NCBI RefSeq assembly: GCF_004362045.1
Contig: NZ_SNWX01000001.1
Span: 141,539 to 205,538 of the forward strand
DNA length: 64,000 bases
Direction of reading: 5' to 3'
DNA from: Halanaerobium saccharolyticum
GTDB taxonomy: Bacteria; Bacillota; Halanaerobiia; Halanaerobiales; Halanaerobiaceae
A program made the position numbers and the translations under genes. This document shows positions 24,480 through 33,840 of the stretch, one piece after another (within the stretch, counting starts at the first letter, position 1; each line of letters begins with the position of its first letter). Under the pieces are notes generated by a model. The model had not been told where the DNA came from, searched no databases, and saw only the letters and a list, made by a program, of their open reading frames with translations.

Positions 24480-25367
24480 TTGAAAGAACAGGATTATGAT
24501 TCTCATTTCTCTGTCCCATATTTATTAATTTTACCTTCAATGATTATTTTGACATTTTTCTTATACTGGCCTACAGTTCAATCTGTGATCTTAAGCCTTT
24601 ACCGTACGGCACCTTTTGGATCTCGCAAGATTTATTCTGGTTTTGATAATTATATTAATTTATTTACTGATCCAACATACAGGGCAAGTTTAGTTAGGAC
24701 TTCTGTTTTTGTACTGGTAACAATTTTTGGTGGGTTAGCAATATCATTAATTCTTTCGGTACTTGTCAACCAGAAATTAAAGGGAATTAAAATTTATCGG
24801 ACCATATTTTTTATACCGTATGCTATTTCTCCTACAGTGTCCGGTTCTCTCTGGGTATTTCTTTTAAATCCAGTGGCCGGACATATTAATTATTTTTTAG
24901 ATCTTTTATTTAATATACAAATTCCCTGGCTGACTAATGGTTTTTTTGCTTTTATTGCTATTATAATAGCAACTATCTGGAAAAACATGGGCTTTAATAT
25001 TATTTTTTTTCTGGCCGGGCTGCAGTCTATACCAGATAGTGTTTATGAGTCTGCCAGGATTGATGGAGCTAATTCATTTCAGATTTTCAGGAAGATTACG
25101 GTTCCCTTATTGTCTCCTACCACTTTTTATTTGATAATAATGAATATTATTTTTACAGTTTTTCAGTCTTTTGGTATTGTAGATATTATGACTCAGGGGG
25201 GGCCTGCAGATGCAACCAATATTTTGATATATCAGTTGTACAGAGATATGTTCGTTAATTTTCGGCTGGGATTGGCTGCTGCACAATCTGTAATTTTACT
25301 TATCTTAGTTCTAATTGTTACCTTTTTTCACTTTAAATTTGTAAGTAAAGGGGTCCATTACCAGTAA
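24480..25367 (+). CDS. ugpA: ABC transporter permease, UgpA type (copy 2)
   Basis: Permease of 295 residues with about six membrane segments. SVYESARIDGANSFQIFRKITVPLL (about 189-213) is the EAA loop and IMTQGGPADATN the typical UgpA/MalF stretch. Start TTG 24480 follows GGAGGGGG by about 10 nt. It pairs with the UgpE-type permease 73 bp downstream. Same length as copy 1 at 6097-6984 and with shared landmarks (YLSFFRSTPFG versus LSLYRTAPFG), so the two sets are paralogous operons with opposite gene order for the binding protein. Confidence 0.9.
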   Translation: MKEQDYDSHFSVPYLLILPSMIILTFFLYWPTVQSVILSLYRTAPFGSRKIYSGFDNYINLFTDPTYRASLVRTSVFVLVTIFGGLAISLILSVLVNQKLKGIKIYRTIFFIPYAISPTVSGSLWVFLLNPVAGHINYFLDLLFNIQIPWLTNGFFAFIAIIIATIWKNMGFNIIFFLAGLQSIPDSVYESARIDGANSFQIFRKITVPLLSPTTFYLIIMNIIFTVFQSFGIVDIMTQGGPADATNILIYQLYRDMFVNFRLGLAAAQSVILLILVLIVTFFHFKFVSKGVHYQ

Positions 25368-25440
25368 ACTTTTAATTTGGAATGATTGAAAGTATTTATT
25401 AAATCTGGTTTATATAAATTTCTTAAAGGAGTGGCTTAAG

Positions 25441-26277
25441 ATGCGGAAATCTCGAAAAGATTTTTTAAATAAATTATTTATCCATTTACTTTTAATTGTA
25501 ATTAGCTTTATAGTATTGATGCCCATTTTACTTGCTCTGAGTGTGAGCTTCCAACCTAGAGATCAGATTTTCTCCTACCCACCGTCATTAATACCAGAGA
25601 GACTTTATTTTGATAATTATATAAACGCCTGGAACTTAGTCAATCTGGATAGGCTTTTGTTAAATAGTCTTTTTGCTTCTATAATTGTAATGTTTGGGAA
25701 ATTAGCTCTTGGAGTTTTAAGTGGATATGCTTTTTCTCACTTTGAATTTAAATACAAAAAAACACTGTTTTTTGCTATTTTATTTACTTTAATGCTGCCC
25801 ATGCAGGTAAGGGTGGTTCCATTATTTGTATTTGTAAGCAATCTCGGCTTAGCCAATACTTATTCGGGTTTAGTTCTTCCCTTTTTAGCAAGTGCTACAA
25901 CCACATTTTTAATGAGACAGCATTTTTTAACTATTCCAAAATCCCTTATGGAATCTGCTCAACTTGACGGCTGTGGTCCTTTTCGGTTTTTATTTCAAAT
26001 CTTGATTCCCTTATCTGGGCCAGCGCTGGCTGGTCTGGCAACTGTAAATTTTTTAGTGATGTGGAATGCTTACCTCTGGCCTTTAATTATCTTAAACTCT
26101 GATGAAATGAAGGTTGCTCAGCAGGGAGTAAAAATGTTATTTACGAGTGCATCGGAGCGTGACTGGGGATTAATAATGGCCGGGACAATAATAGTAGTTA
26201 TACCAACAATAATAGTATTCTTATTGGCTCAGAAATTTTTTGTCAAAGGAATTGCAACTCAGGGGATAAAAGAATAA
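25441..26277 (+). CDS. ugpE: ABC transporter permease, UgpE type (copy 2)
   Basis: Permease of 278 residues with six predicted membrane segments. The EAA loop is KSLMESAQLDGCGPFRFLFQILIPLS (about 172-197). SD AAAGGAG about 9 nt before the ATG. As in copy 1, no ATPase gene follows; the partner ATPase must be encoded elsewhere and may serve several importers, as MsmK/UgpC-type proteins do in other Firmicutes. The phosphodiesterase gene follows 148 bp later. Confidence 0.9.
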   Translation: MRKSRKDFLNKLFIHLLLIVISFIVLMPILLALSVSFQPRDQIFSYPPSLIPERLYFDNYINAWNLVNLDRLLLNSLFASIIVMFGKLALGVLSGYAFSHFEFKYKKTLFFAILFTLMLPMQVRVVPLFVFVSNLGLANTYSGLVLPFLASATTTFLMRQHFLTIPKSLMESAQLDGCGPFRFLFQILIPLSGPALAGLATVNFLVMWNAYLWPLIILNSDEMKVAQQGVKMLFTSASERDWGLIMAGTIIVVIPTIIVFLLAQKFFVKGIATQGIKE

Positions 26278-26425
26278 GTAGGGTAAAAATCATGATAAAA
26301 TAGTATTTAATTGAACTATAATTATTAAGATTATTCAATCTGATTTGCAGCTTTTTATAAAAAGTTATATTATTAAACTATCAAAACAAAATGTTTTTAA
26401 AGATAGATAAAGGGAAGTGAGTTTA

Positions 26426-27145
26426 ATGAAGACAAAAATTATTGGACACCGGGGTGGAGCAGCGGGTTATCCGGAAAACACTCTGATAGCCTTCCAAAAA
26501 GCAGTAGAACTGGGAGCTGATGGGGTAGAATTTGATGTACAGCTTACAAAAGATGGAGAGGTTGTAGTGATTCATGATGAATTAATTGATAGAACAATGA
26601 CCGGTAGTGGTCTGGTTGGAGATCATACTCTGCAGGAATTAAAAGAGATGAGTGCGGGAGAGTTTTATAGTGCAGATTTTAAGAAAGAAAAAATCCCCAC
26701 CTTAAGGGAGGTACTGGAAGTTGTAAAAGAGTTAGAAATTATTAATATTGAGCTAAAAAATTATTTACCTTACCCTAAATTGGAAGAAAGGGTACTGGAG
26801 CTGGTGGATGAATTTGAAATTAGAGAGAAAGTTATTATTTCTTCTTTCAATCACTATAGTCTGCAGAAAGTTAAAAGGATGCAGCCGGAAATTAAAACTG
26901 GAGCTTTACTGATGGCAAAAATGATAAACCCATCTGATTATGCATTTAAAAGAGGTTTTGATGCTTTACACCTTCATTTTTTGACCGCTGACCAGGAAAT
27001 AGTTGATAAGACACATTTTATGGGGCTGCAGGTTAATGTTTATACTGTTAATTTTCCGGAATCAGTGGTAGAATTATTAGCAAAAAAAGTGGATATGATT
27101 ATTACTGATGAGCTTGAGATGGCTCTGGACTTAAGAGATGAATAA
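26426..27145 (+). CDS. ugpQ: Glycerophosphodiester phosphodiesterase (cytoplasmic, UgpQ-like)
   Basis: GDPD enzyme of about 239 residues, no signal peptide, cleaving glycerophosphodiesters to sn-glycerol-3-phosphate and an alcohol. GHRGGAAGYPENT supplies the first catalytic His-Arg and Glu, EFDVQLTKDGEVVVIHDE the metal acid residues and second His, and IELKN a further metal ligand. Start ATG 26426 lies 9 nt after AGGGAA; GTG 26417 overlaps the SD. Its position behind ugpB-ugpA-ugpE matches the ugp regulon logic: import of glycerophosphodiesters followed by hydrolysis inside the cell. Likely use: phospholipid headgroup scavenging for carbon or phosphate. Confidence 0.93.
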   Translation: MKTKIIGHRGGAAGYPENTLIAFQKAVELGADGVEFDVQLTKDGEVVVIHDELIDRTMTGSGLVGDHTLQELKEMSAGEFYSADFKKEKIPTLREVLEVVKELEIINIELKNYLPYPKLEERVLELVDEFEIREKVIISSFNHYSLQKVKRMQPEIKTGALLMAKMINPSDYAFKRGFDALHLHFLTADQEIVDKTHFMGLQVNVYTVNFPESVVELLAKKVDMIITDELEMALDLRDE

Positions 27146-27217
27146 ATTGGATTCAAGTTTCTTGATTTATATTAGTTAAGAAATTTACTTCAATCAAGGT
27201 TTTATTATATCAGAAAG

Positions 27218-27268
27218 TTGATTTTCAAAAATTTGTATATTATAATTATGATATAAGAATACAAATTT
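27218..27268 (+). promoter_or_regulatory. Promoter with inverted repeat around the -10 box
   Basis: TTGATT (27218-27223), 17-nt spacer, TATAAT (27241-27246). AAATTTGTAT (27229-27238) and its exact complement ATACAAATTT (27259-27268) flank the -10 box, a layout expected of a repressor operator or a start-site hairpin. Confidence 0.65.
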
Positions 27269-27323
27269 AGTATAAATTGACCAATCTTATATTTGGACAA
27301 AAATTTAAGAGAGGTGAGAATTT

Positions 27324-28106
27324 ATGTTAAGAAAAATGAAAGATCTTAAAGGGTATACTCTTCATGGTAAAGAAGAAGATCTTGGAGAAGTAGAAGATTT
27401 TTATTTTGATCAGGAGCGCTTTGTAATGAGGTATGTAGTTATTGATACTGGTAACTGGCTCAAGCACGAGCAAACTTTGATTTCTCCAGAGGCATTTGAA
27501 GAAATAAATTATAAAACTGAAGAAATTTTTGTTAATCTAAATTCTGAAGAATTAAAAGAGGGTCCAAGTATCAAAAAAAATAAGCCTGTTTCCAGAGAAA
27601 TTGAGGAAAAACTTGTCAATCATTTTGAATGGCCAATTTACTGGACAAGCCCCTATCCTTCCAGCGGTCCTGCAGTTCAGCCGGGTAGTATGATTAGAGA
27701 TAAGATATTCAATTATGCAGAATCTACAGCAGAGCAAAAACAGACTGGAAAAGAGGATCTAGAATCAAACCTGCGCAGTTTTAATGAGGTTACTGGATAC
27801 CACATTCAGGCAGAGGACGAAGAATTTGGTCATGTAGAAGATTTATTTGTTGATGAGGAAAATTGGGTAATTCGTTACCTTTTAGTAGACACCCGAAATA
27901 TTTTACCTGGTAAGGATGTTTTAATTGCACCTGAGTGGCTAGAGAATATAAGCTGGAATGATGAAAAAATATTTGTAAATAAAACCAAAGAAGAGATAAA
28001 GAGTGCCCCCGAATATCAAGAAGAAAAGTCCGATTATTTAGTGGACCGGGATTATGAAGAAAAACTTTATGATCACTATGATGAATTGAAATACTGGCAG
28101 CAGTAA
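27324..28106 (+). CDS. Protein with two PRC-barrel domains
   Basis: Cytoplasmic protein of 260 residues built from two PRC-barrel repeats. Repeat 1 (about 5-75): DLKGYTLHGKEEDLGEVEDFYFD...RYVVIDTGNW; repeat 2 (about 155-225): EVTGYHIQAEDEEFGHVEDLFVD...RYLLVDTRN. Each is followed by a tail ending in an aromatic motif (FEWPIYW; YDELKYWQQ). The middle linker (about 110-150) is low complexity and Gln/Glu rich. Stand-alone double PRC-barrel proteins are common in halophilic and desiccation-exposed bacteria; their function is poorly known. Own promoter with an inverted repeat; the repeat-coil gene follows 56 bp later. Confidence 0.85.
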   Translation: MLRKMKDLKGYTLHGKEEDLGEVEDFYFDQERFVMRYVVIDTGNWLKHEQTLISPEAFEEINYKTEEIFVNLNSEELKEGPSIKKNKPVSREIEEKLVNHFEWPIYWTSPYPSSGPAVQPGSMIRDKIFNYAESTAEQKQTGKEDLESNLRSFNEVTGYHIQAEDEEFGHVEDLFVDEENWVIRYLLVDTRNILPGKDVLIAPEWLENISWNDEKIFVNKTKEEIKSAPEYQEEKSDYLVDRDYEEKLYDHYDELKYWQQ

Positions 28107-28162
28107 AGTTGGTTATCAATTTAGGATTATGGAAGCTATTAAGAGACAGGTGGTGAATTTAA

Positions 28163-28624
28163 TTGGAGCAGGATTTTCTTGATAGTATGAGGCAGATTAT
28201 AAAAGAAGAAATTTCTCCCCTGGAAGAGAAACTGGACAAAAACACAGAGGCGATATCCTCTATAGAAGTCAAGCTGGATGAGAACACGGAGGCAATAGCT
28301 TCTATAGAAACCAAGGTAGATAAGAACACGGAGGCAATAGCCTCTATAGGAACTAAGGTAGATGAGAACACAGAGGCAATAGCTTCTATAGAAACCAAGG
28401 TAGATGAAAATACCGGTGGATTAAATTCTGTGAGTCGACAGCTTGAAGAAAATACTCTTATTTTAAAAGCATTAGAAGAAAATAAGGACTATAGGAATAA
28501 TCAAATGGACAAATTGATTAATGATGTGGCTGAAATTCAGGGAAGTATTAAACATCTTGAAGAATCATTTAATAATCACAGCCATGAAGTAAAAACTGAA
28601 ATTGGCAAAGTTAAAGTAAGTTAA
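28163..28624 (+). CDS. Coiled-coil protein made of 14-residue repeats
   Basis: Small acidic protein of 153 residues from TTG 28163 (SD AGGTGG about 10 nt upstream). Residues 23-78 are four copies of a 14-residue unit, K-x-D-x-NTEAI-x-SI-x-x, two heptads each, predicted to form a continuous coiled coil; a degenerate fifth copy follows. The rest is also coiled-coil-like (QLEENTLILKALEEN, AEIQGSIKHLEESFNNH). No membrane segment or enzyme motif. Similar repeats occur in phage and surface-associated proteins, but nothing here identifies a role. A strong terminator closes the gene; it may be cotranscribed with the PRC-barrel gene. Confidence 0.75.
   Translation: MEQDFLDSMRQIIKEEISPLEEKLDKNTEAISSIEVKLDENTEAIASIETKVDKNTEAIASIGTKVDENTEAIASIETKVDENTGGLNSVSRQLEENTLILKALEENKDYRNNQMDKLINDVAEIQGSIKHLEESFNNHSHEVKTEIGKVKVS
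28229..28396 (+). repeat. Tandem 42-bp repeats, four units
   Basis: Four in-frame copies of 42 bp (for example AACACGGAGGCAATAGC within each unit) with few differences, plus a worn fifth unit to about 28438. The unit length keeps the coiled-coil register if copy number changes. Confidence 0.9.
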
Positions 28625-28631
28625 AACACAT

Positions 28632-28657
28632 GAGCCCTTAGTTGGGCTCTTTTTTTT
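28632..28657 (+). terminator. Rho-independent terminator
   Basis: GAGCCC, 6-nt loop, GGGCTC, followed by eight T. Textbook terminator after the coiled-coil gene. Confidence 0.92.
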
Positions 28658-28791
28658 ATACGTATATCTCCTAAGACAAAATAATGCTAATTGATTTTAA
28701 ATTTAACTTTAATTCAGTAATGATTATTGCTATAATAGAAGAACAACACCTAAACATATATTCACTTTTTTGAAAAATGTCATAAATTTTA

Positions 28792-28820
28792 CTGAAATTA
28801 TTTTTAAATAAGAGTATAAT
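28792..28820 (+). promoter_or_regulatory. Putative uvrB promoter
   Basis: CTGAAA (28792-28797), 17-nt spacer, TATAAT (28815-28820). A second TATAAT at 28731-28736 lacks a good -35. I see no clear LexA box in the spacer. Confidence 0.5.
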
Positions 28821-28904
28821 AAATGTAATTATGAAAATAAAGAATAGTAAAGATTTTTAGGATTCGGCTTAATTCTCAATTAATAAATTTGGAGGGGATA
28901 GTTA

Positions 28905-30923
28905 GTGAAGGATGGACAGTTTAAATTAAAGGCCCCTTTTGAACCAAAAGGTGATCAGCCTGAGGCAATAGAAAAATTGGCTGAAGGAATAAGAAAAGGC
29001 CACCGACACCAGACATTACTTGGTGCGACGGGGACAGGAAAGACTTTTACTATGGCTAAACTGGTAGAAGAGGTTAACAAACCCACTCTGGTTATTGCCC
29101 ATAATAAAACTCTGGCAGCTCAGCTGACCAGTGAATTTAAGGAGTTTTTTCCGGATAATGCAGTAGAATATTTTGTCAGTTATTATGATTATTATCAGCC
29201 TGAAGCCTATGTACCTCAGACTGATACCTATATAGAGAAAGATTCATCTGTTAATGATGAAATTGAAAAATTAAGACTTTCGGCAACAACTTCACTTTTT
29301 GAAAGGAGAGATGTGCTGATTGTAGCCAGTGTATCCTGTATTTACGGTCTGGGTTCTCCGGATGACTATTTGAATTTATCTCTGGATTTAAAAGTTGGTA
29401 AGATTATGGACCGCAAGGAGATTACCAGAAGTCTGATCTTTATGCAGTACAGCCGTAATGATATGGATACATCCCGCGGCCATTTTAGAGTTAAGGGAGA
29501 TGTAATAGATATTTTTCCTGCTTATAGAGATATTGCAATCAGGGTCGAACTTTTTGGAGATGAGATTGATAGAGTTACCCGGATCAATACTGTAACCGGT
29601 GAGGTTGAAGCTGAAATAGATGAGATGACTATTTATCCGGCCAGCCACTTTGTTACTCCAGAAGATAAAGTGGAAAGAGCAATTAAAACTATTAAGGATG
29701 AGCTGGAGGAGCGTTTAAAAGAACTGCGGGCAGAAAACCGTCTGGTTGAAGCCCAGAGACTGGAACAGCGGACCCGTTATGACTTAGAGATGCTGGAGCA
29801 GATGGGATTTTGTTCTGGAATTGAAAACTATGCCCGTCATCTGGCAGGACGTGAACCGGGTTCCAGACCAATGGCTCTTTTAGATTATTTTCCAGATGAT
29901 TTTATGGTGATTATAGATGAGTCACATATGACAGTTCCCCAGATTGGTGGAATGTTTGCCGGGGACCGTTCTCGCAAGGAAAAGCTGGTGGAGTATGGTT
30001 TTCGACTTCCCTCTGCCCTGGATAACAGGCCGCTGAATTTTGAAGAATTTGAACAGGTCGTACCTCAGGCAGTTTATGTTTCTGCAACTCCTGGTCCTTA
30101 TGAGCGGGAGCACAGTCAGCAGATAGTTGAGCAGATTATCCGTCCGACCGGACTTGTTGATCCGGAAATTGATGTCCGGCCGACAAAGAGTCAGATTGAT
30201 GATCTGCTGGAAGAAATTAGGCAGGTTGTAGGAGATGATGAGCGAGTTCTGGTTACAACTCTGACTAAAAAGATGTCAGAGGATCTGACCGAATATCTGG
30301 CTGAAGCTGGAATTAGAGTTCGCTACCTTCATTCTGATATTGATACAATTGAACGTTCAGAAATTATTCGTGATCTCCGACTGGGAGAATTTGATGTCCT
30401 GGTAGGAATTAATCTATTACGAGAGGGTCTTGATTTACCCGAGGTTTCCCGGGTCGCAATTTTAGATGCTGATAAGGAAGGCTTTCTGCGTTCACAGCGA
30501 GCATTGATTCAGACTATTGGACGTGCTGCTCGTAATGTAGGTGGCAAGGTAATTATGTATGCCGATAAAATTACTGATTCAATGAAAACTGCAATTGATG
30601 AAACTGAAAGAAGAAGGGAAATTCAGATTCAGCATAATAAGGACAACAATATTACTCCGGAGACAATTATCAAACCGGTAAGAGATGTTGTTAAACCAGT
30701 TGAGATGGTAGTTTCCGAAGATAAAAGCCGCTATTATGATAAAAGTCAGGATAATGAAGATGCTGATGATAATACTCAAAATTATGATAATATGACACGC
30801 AAAGAAATTCAGCATTTAATTATAGATTTAGAGGATGAAATGGAGTCTGCAGCTGATAACTTAGAGTTCGAAATAGCTGCTCAGATTAGAGACGAAATAG
30901 AAGAATTAGAAAAAAAATTATAA
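28905..30923 (+). CDS. uvrB: Excinuclease ABC subunit B
   Basis: Nucleotide excision repair helicase-like subunit, 672 residues, full length. Walker A GATGTGKT (about 41-48), the beta-hairpin region [20 protein letters not shown] (about 94-113), DESH motif II (about 338), helicase motif [11 protein letters not shown] (about 541) and the C-terminal UVR motif (about 632-668) that binds UvrC. Start GTG 28905 follows GGAGGGG by 7 nt. UvrB is loaded by UvrA at damage and recruits UvrC; uvrA follows after a REPIN-like palindrome. Confidence 0.97.
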   Translation: MKDGQFKLKAPFEPKGDQPEAIEKLAEGIRKGHRHQTLLGATGTGKTFTMAKLVEEVNKPTLVIAHNKTLAAQLTSEFKEFFPDNAVEYFVSYYDYYQPEAYVPQTDTYIEKDSSVNDEIEKLRLSATTSLFERRDVLIVASVSCIYGLGSPDDYLNLSLDLKVGKIMDRKEITRSLIFMQYSRNDMDTSRGHFRVKGDVIDIFPAYRDIAIRVELFGDEIDRVTRINTVTGEVEAEIDEMTIYPASHFVTPEDKVERAIKTIKDELEERLKELRAENRLVEAQRLEQRTRYDLEMLEQMGFCSGIENYARHLAGREPGSRPMALLDYFPDDFMVIIDESHMTVPQIGGMFAGDRSRKEKLVEYGFRLPSALDNRPLNFEEFEQVVPQAVYVSATPGPYEREHSQQIVEQIIRPTGLVDPEIDVRPTKSQIDDLLEEIRQVVGDDERVLVTTLTKKMSEDLTEYLAEAGIRVRYLHSDIDTIERSEIIRDLRLGEFDVLVGINLLREGLDLPEVSRVAILDADKEGFLRSQRALIQTIGRAARNVGGKVIMYADKITDSMKTAIDETERRREIQIQHNKDNNITPETIIKPVRDVVKPVEMVVSEDKSRYYDKSQDNEDADDNTQNYDNMTRKEIQHLIIDLEDEMESAADNLEFEIAAQIRDEIEELEKKL

Positions 30924-30925
30924 TC

Positions 30926-31009
30926 GGTACCGGGTACTTGTCAAAATTTACCAAATATCAATAGTGAAAAAAGGAATAAAAAGGCAGATTTTGACAAGTA
31001 CCCGGTACC
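30926..31009. repeat. REPIN-like inverted repeat between uvrB and uvrA
   Basis: 84 bp bounded by 22-bp perfect inverted repeats (30926-30947 and 30988-31009). Each arm contains the small palindrome GTACC-G-GGTAC plus ACTTGTCAAAAT. The element starts 2 nt after the uvrB stop and ends 5 nt before the uvrA SD, filling the whole gap. The same palindrome flanks the RAYT gene at 33841 and 34541, so the transposase probably mobilised it. Confidence 0.8.
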
Positions 31010-31029
31010 CTAAAAGAGGTGTGATTTTA

Positions 31030-33840
31030 ATGGGATTAGAACGTTTAATAGTAAAAGGTGCTGAAGAGCACAATCTTAAAAAAATAGATATAGATATACC
31101 GCGAGATAAACTGATTGTAATTACAGGTTTAAGTGGTTCCGGTAAGTCTTCACTGGCATTTGATACCATTTATGCAGAGGGACAGCGCCGGTATGTAGAA
31201 TCACTTTCTGCTTATGCCCGCCAGTTTTTGGGGCAGATGGAAAAACCGAAAGTGGAATATATCGAAGGGCTTTCTCCTGCAATTTCAATTGATCAGAAAA
31301 CAACCAGCCGTAATCCGCGTTCAACTGTAGGTACAGTAACTGAGATTCATGACTATCTGCGCCTGCTCTATGCCAGAGTAGGGATTCCGCACTGTCCTAT
31401 CTGTGGTAAGGAAATTAAATCTCAGACAGTTGATGAGATTGTTGATCAGGTACTGGAGCTGCCGGAGCGGACTAAGATTCAGATACTGGCTCCGATTGTT
31501 CGCGGTCGCAAAGGTGAACACGAGCGTACTTTTCTGCAGGCTCAGAGAGATGGTTTTGTTAGAGCCCGGGTCGATGGTGAGACAATTCTTTTAGAAGAAG
31601 CGGAAAAGCTAGATAAGAATTTTAAACATGATATAGAAATTATTGTTGACCGGCTGGTAGTTAAGGATGGTATTAGAGAGCGTCTGGCTGATTCAGTAGA
31701 AACTGCTCTTGAATATGCTGAAGGTCTGGTAATGATTGACCAGATTGATGGTGAAACTACAACTTACAGTGAGAAATTTGCCTGTCCGGAGCATAATATT
31801 AGTCTGGAAGAAATGTCTCCCCGGATGTTTTCTTTTAATTCACCCTATGGAGCCTGTGATAACTGTGATGGGCTGGGAGTAAAGAAAGAGTTTGATCCGG
31901 ATTTAATTCTGGATAAAGAAAAATCGATAGCTGATGGAGGAATTATTCCCTGGGCCAGCTCTTCCAGCCGCTACTATCCAGCTCTTTTAGAGGCAATGGC
32001 TGATGAGTATAATTTTAGCCTGGAGACTAAAATTGAAAAGCTGGATGATGAAATTTTAGATAAACTATTATATGGAGATAACAAAAAAATAACCTTTCCT
32101 TATACAAATCGCTATGGTAAAACAAGAGATCATACCACCAGGTTTAAGGGAATAACGGGATATCTAAAAGAGAGAATGGATAAATCTGACAGCCCGGGAA
32201 CCCATAAGAGAATGGAAAGATATATGAATGAAATTCCCTGTCATGTCTGCCATGGTCAGCGTCTCAAACCAGAAGTGTTGGCAGTAACTGTTGGCGGGAT
32301 TTCTATAGCAAAATTCAGCTCCTTTACAATCAAAGAAGCCCACGAATTTATAGAAGGGGTAGAACTGGATGACCGCCGGGCCAGGATTGGTAAGGAAATT
32401 TTGAAAGAAGTGAGAGAAAGACTGCGCTTTTTACTGGATGTTGGACTTGATTATTTAAGCCTGGATCGTTCTGCCGGTACACTTTCTGGTGGTGAGGCTC
32501 AGCGGATAAGACTGGCAACTCAGATTGGATCAGGTTTAATGGGAGTATTATACATCCTTGATGAACCGAGTATTGGCCTGCATCAGAGAGATAACAACCG
32601 TCTGATCAGCACCTTAGAGCATATCCGAGATTTAGGAAACACTGTAATTGTGGTTGAACATGATGAAGATACAATTAGGTCTGCTGATTATATTATTGAT
32701 ATGGGACCTGGAGCCGGAAAACACGGTGGTGAAATTGTTGCCGAGGGATCTCTGGATGATATTATAGAGGAAGAGCGTTCACTTACCGGCCAGTATTTGT
32801 CCGGCAAAAAGAAGATTAATGTACCTGAAGAAAGGTATCAGACTGGAGAAAAGTGGCTCAGTATCAAAGGGGCCAGACAGCATAATTTAAAAAGTATAGA
32901 TGTCGATTTTCCACTGGGAACCTTTACCTGTGTGACTGGAGTTTCTGGTTCTGGTAAAAGTACTTTAATTAATAACACACTTAAGAGAAAAATGATGCGG
33001 GAGCTTCACGATTCAACTCTGCATCCGGGAGAACACGATAAAGTCGAAGGGATGGATCAGATTGATAAAGTGATTAATATTGATCAGTCACCAATTGGCA
33101 GGACCCCCCGCTCTAATGCTGTAACTTATACAAAGGTCTTTAATTATATCAGAGATGTTTTTGCCAGCACCCCGGAGGCCAAACAGCGGGGATATGAAAT
33201 TGGTCGCTTCAGCTTCAATGTTAAGGGCGGCCGCTGTGAAGCCTGTAAGGGACAGGGAATCGAAGAAATAGAGATGCATTTTTTACCTGATGTTTATGTC
33301 CCCTGTGATGTTTGTAATGGTAAACGCTATAACCGCGAAACCTTAGAAATTAAATACAAAGGTAAAACAATTGCTGATGTACTTGATATGACAGTGGAAG
33401 AGGCTGTCGAGTTTTTTGAAAATATTGAACCAATTCGACGTCGGCTGCAGACACTTTATGATGTTGGCCTCGGTTATATCAGACTCGGTCAGCCGGCTAC
33501 TACATTTTCTGGTGGTGAAGCACAGCGGATTAAAATTTCCAAAGAGCTTGGAAAAAGAAGTACAGGAGAAACACTCTATTTACTTGATGAGCCGACAACA
33601 GGACTCCATTTTGCTGATATCAAAAAACTGCTGGAGGTTCTGCACCGCCTGCGTGAGGACGGTAATACAGTAATTGTGATTGAGCATAATCTGGATGTAA
33701 TTAAATCAGCAGATTATCTAATTGATTTAGGACCAGAAGGTGGAGAAAAAGGTGGAGAAGTTGTAGCCGTCGGTACTCCGGAAGAAGTAGCTCAAAATGA
33801 AAATTCATATACAGGTAAGTTTTTAAAAGAAGTGCTTTAA
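31030..33840 (+). CDS. uvrA: Excinuclease ABC subunit A
   Basis: Damage-recognition ATPase, about 936 residues. Start ATG 31030 follows AGAGGTG; the open frame upstream runs into the REPIN and is not coding. Two ABC modules: Walker [10 protein letters not shown] (33-41) and GVSGSGKST (C-terminal half), signatures LSGGEAQR and FSGGEAQR, and Walker [10 protein letters not shown] and LLDEPTTGL. Zinc-binding Cys sets CPICG, CDNCDG and CEACKG...CDVCNG are intact. The stop codon abuts the left palindrome of the RAYT element. Confidence 0.97.
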   Translation: MGLERLIVKGAEEHNLKKIDIDIPRDKLIVITGLSGSGKSSLAFDTIYAEGQRRYVESLSAYARQFLGQMEKPKVEYIEGLSPAISIDQKTTSRNPRSTVGTVTEIHDYLRLLYARVGIPHCPICGKEIKSQTVDEIVDQVLELPERTKIQILAPIVRGRKGEHERTFLQAQRDGFVRARVDGETILLEEAEKLDKNFKHDIEIIVDRLVVKDGIRERLADSVETALEYAEGLVMIDQIDGETTTYSEKFACPEHNISLEEMSPRMFSFNSPYGACDNCDGLGVKKEFDPDLILDKEKSIADGGIIPWASSSSRYYPALLEAMADEYNFSLETKIEKLDDEILDKLLYGDNKKITFPYTNRYGKTRDHTTRFKGITGYLKERMDKSDSPGTHKRMERYMNEIPCHVCHGQRLKPEVLAVTVGGISIAKFSSFTIKEAHEFIEGVELDDRRARIGKEILKEVRERLRFLLDVGLDYLSLDRSAGTLSGGEAQRIRLATQIGSGLMGVLYILDEPSIGLHQRDNNRLISTLEHIRDLGNTVIVVEHDEDTIRSADYIIDMGPGAGKHGGEIVAEGSLDDIIEEERSLTGQYLSGKKKINVPEERYQTGEKWLSIKGARQHNLKSIDVDFPLGTFTCVTGVSGSGKSTLINNTLKRKMMRELHDSTLHPGEHDKVEGMDQIDKVINIDQSPIGRTPRSNAVTYTKVFNYIRDVFASTPEAKQRGYEIGRFSFNVKGGRCEACKGQGIEEIEMHFLPDVYVPCDVCNGKRYNRETLEIKYKGKTIADVLDMTVEEAVEFFENIEPIRRRLQTLYDVGLGYIRLGQPATTFSGGEAQRIKISKELGKRSTGETLYLLDEPTTGLHFADIKKLLEVLHRLREDGNTVIVIEHNLDVIKSADYLIDLGPEGGEKGGEVVAVGTPEEVAQNENSYTGKFLKEVL

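Noticed and set aside
28159..28398. Repeat-containing open frame on the minus strand
   Set aside because: Mirror of the 42-bp repeats; the sense frame has the SD, start and terminator.
28229..28438. CRISPR-like array
   Set aside because: The repeats are contiguous and in frame without unique spacers; they encode a coiled coil. No cas gene is present.
28741..28775. LexA/SOS box before uvrB
   Set aside because: GAAC at 28740-28743 has no properly spaced GTTC partner, so SOS control is not supported by sequence here.
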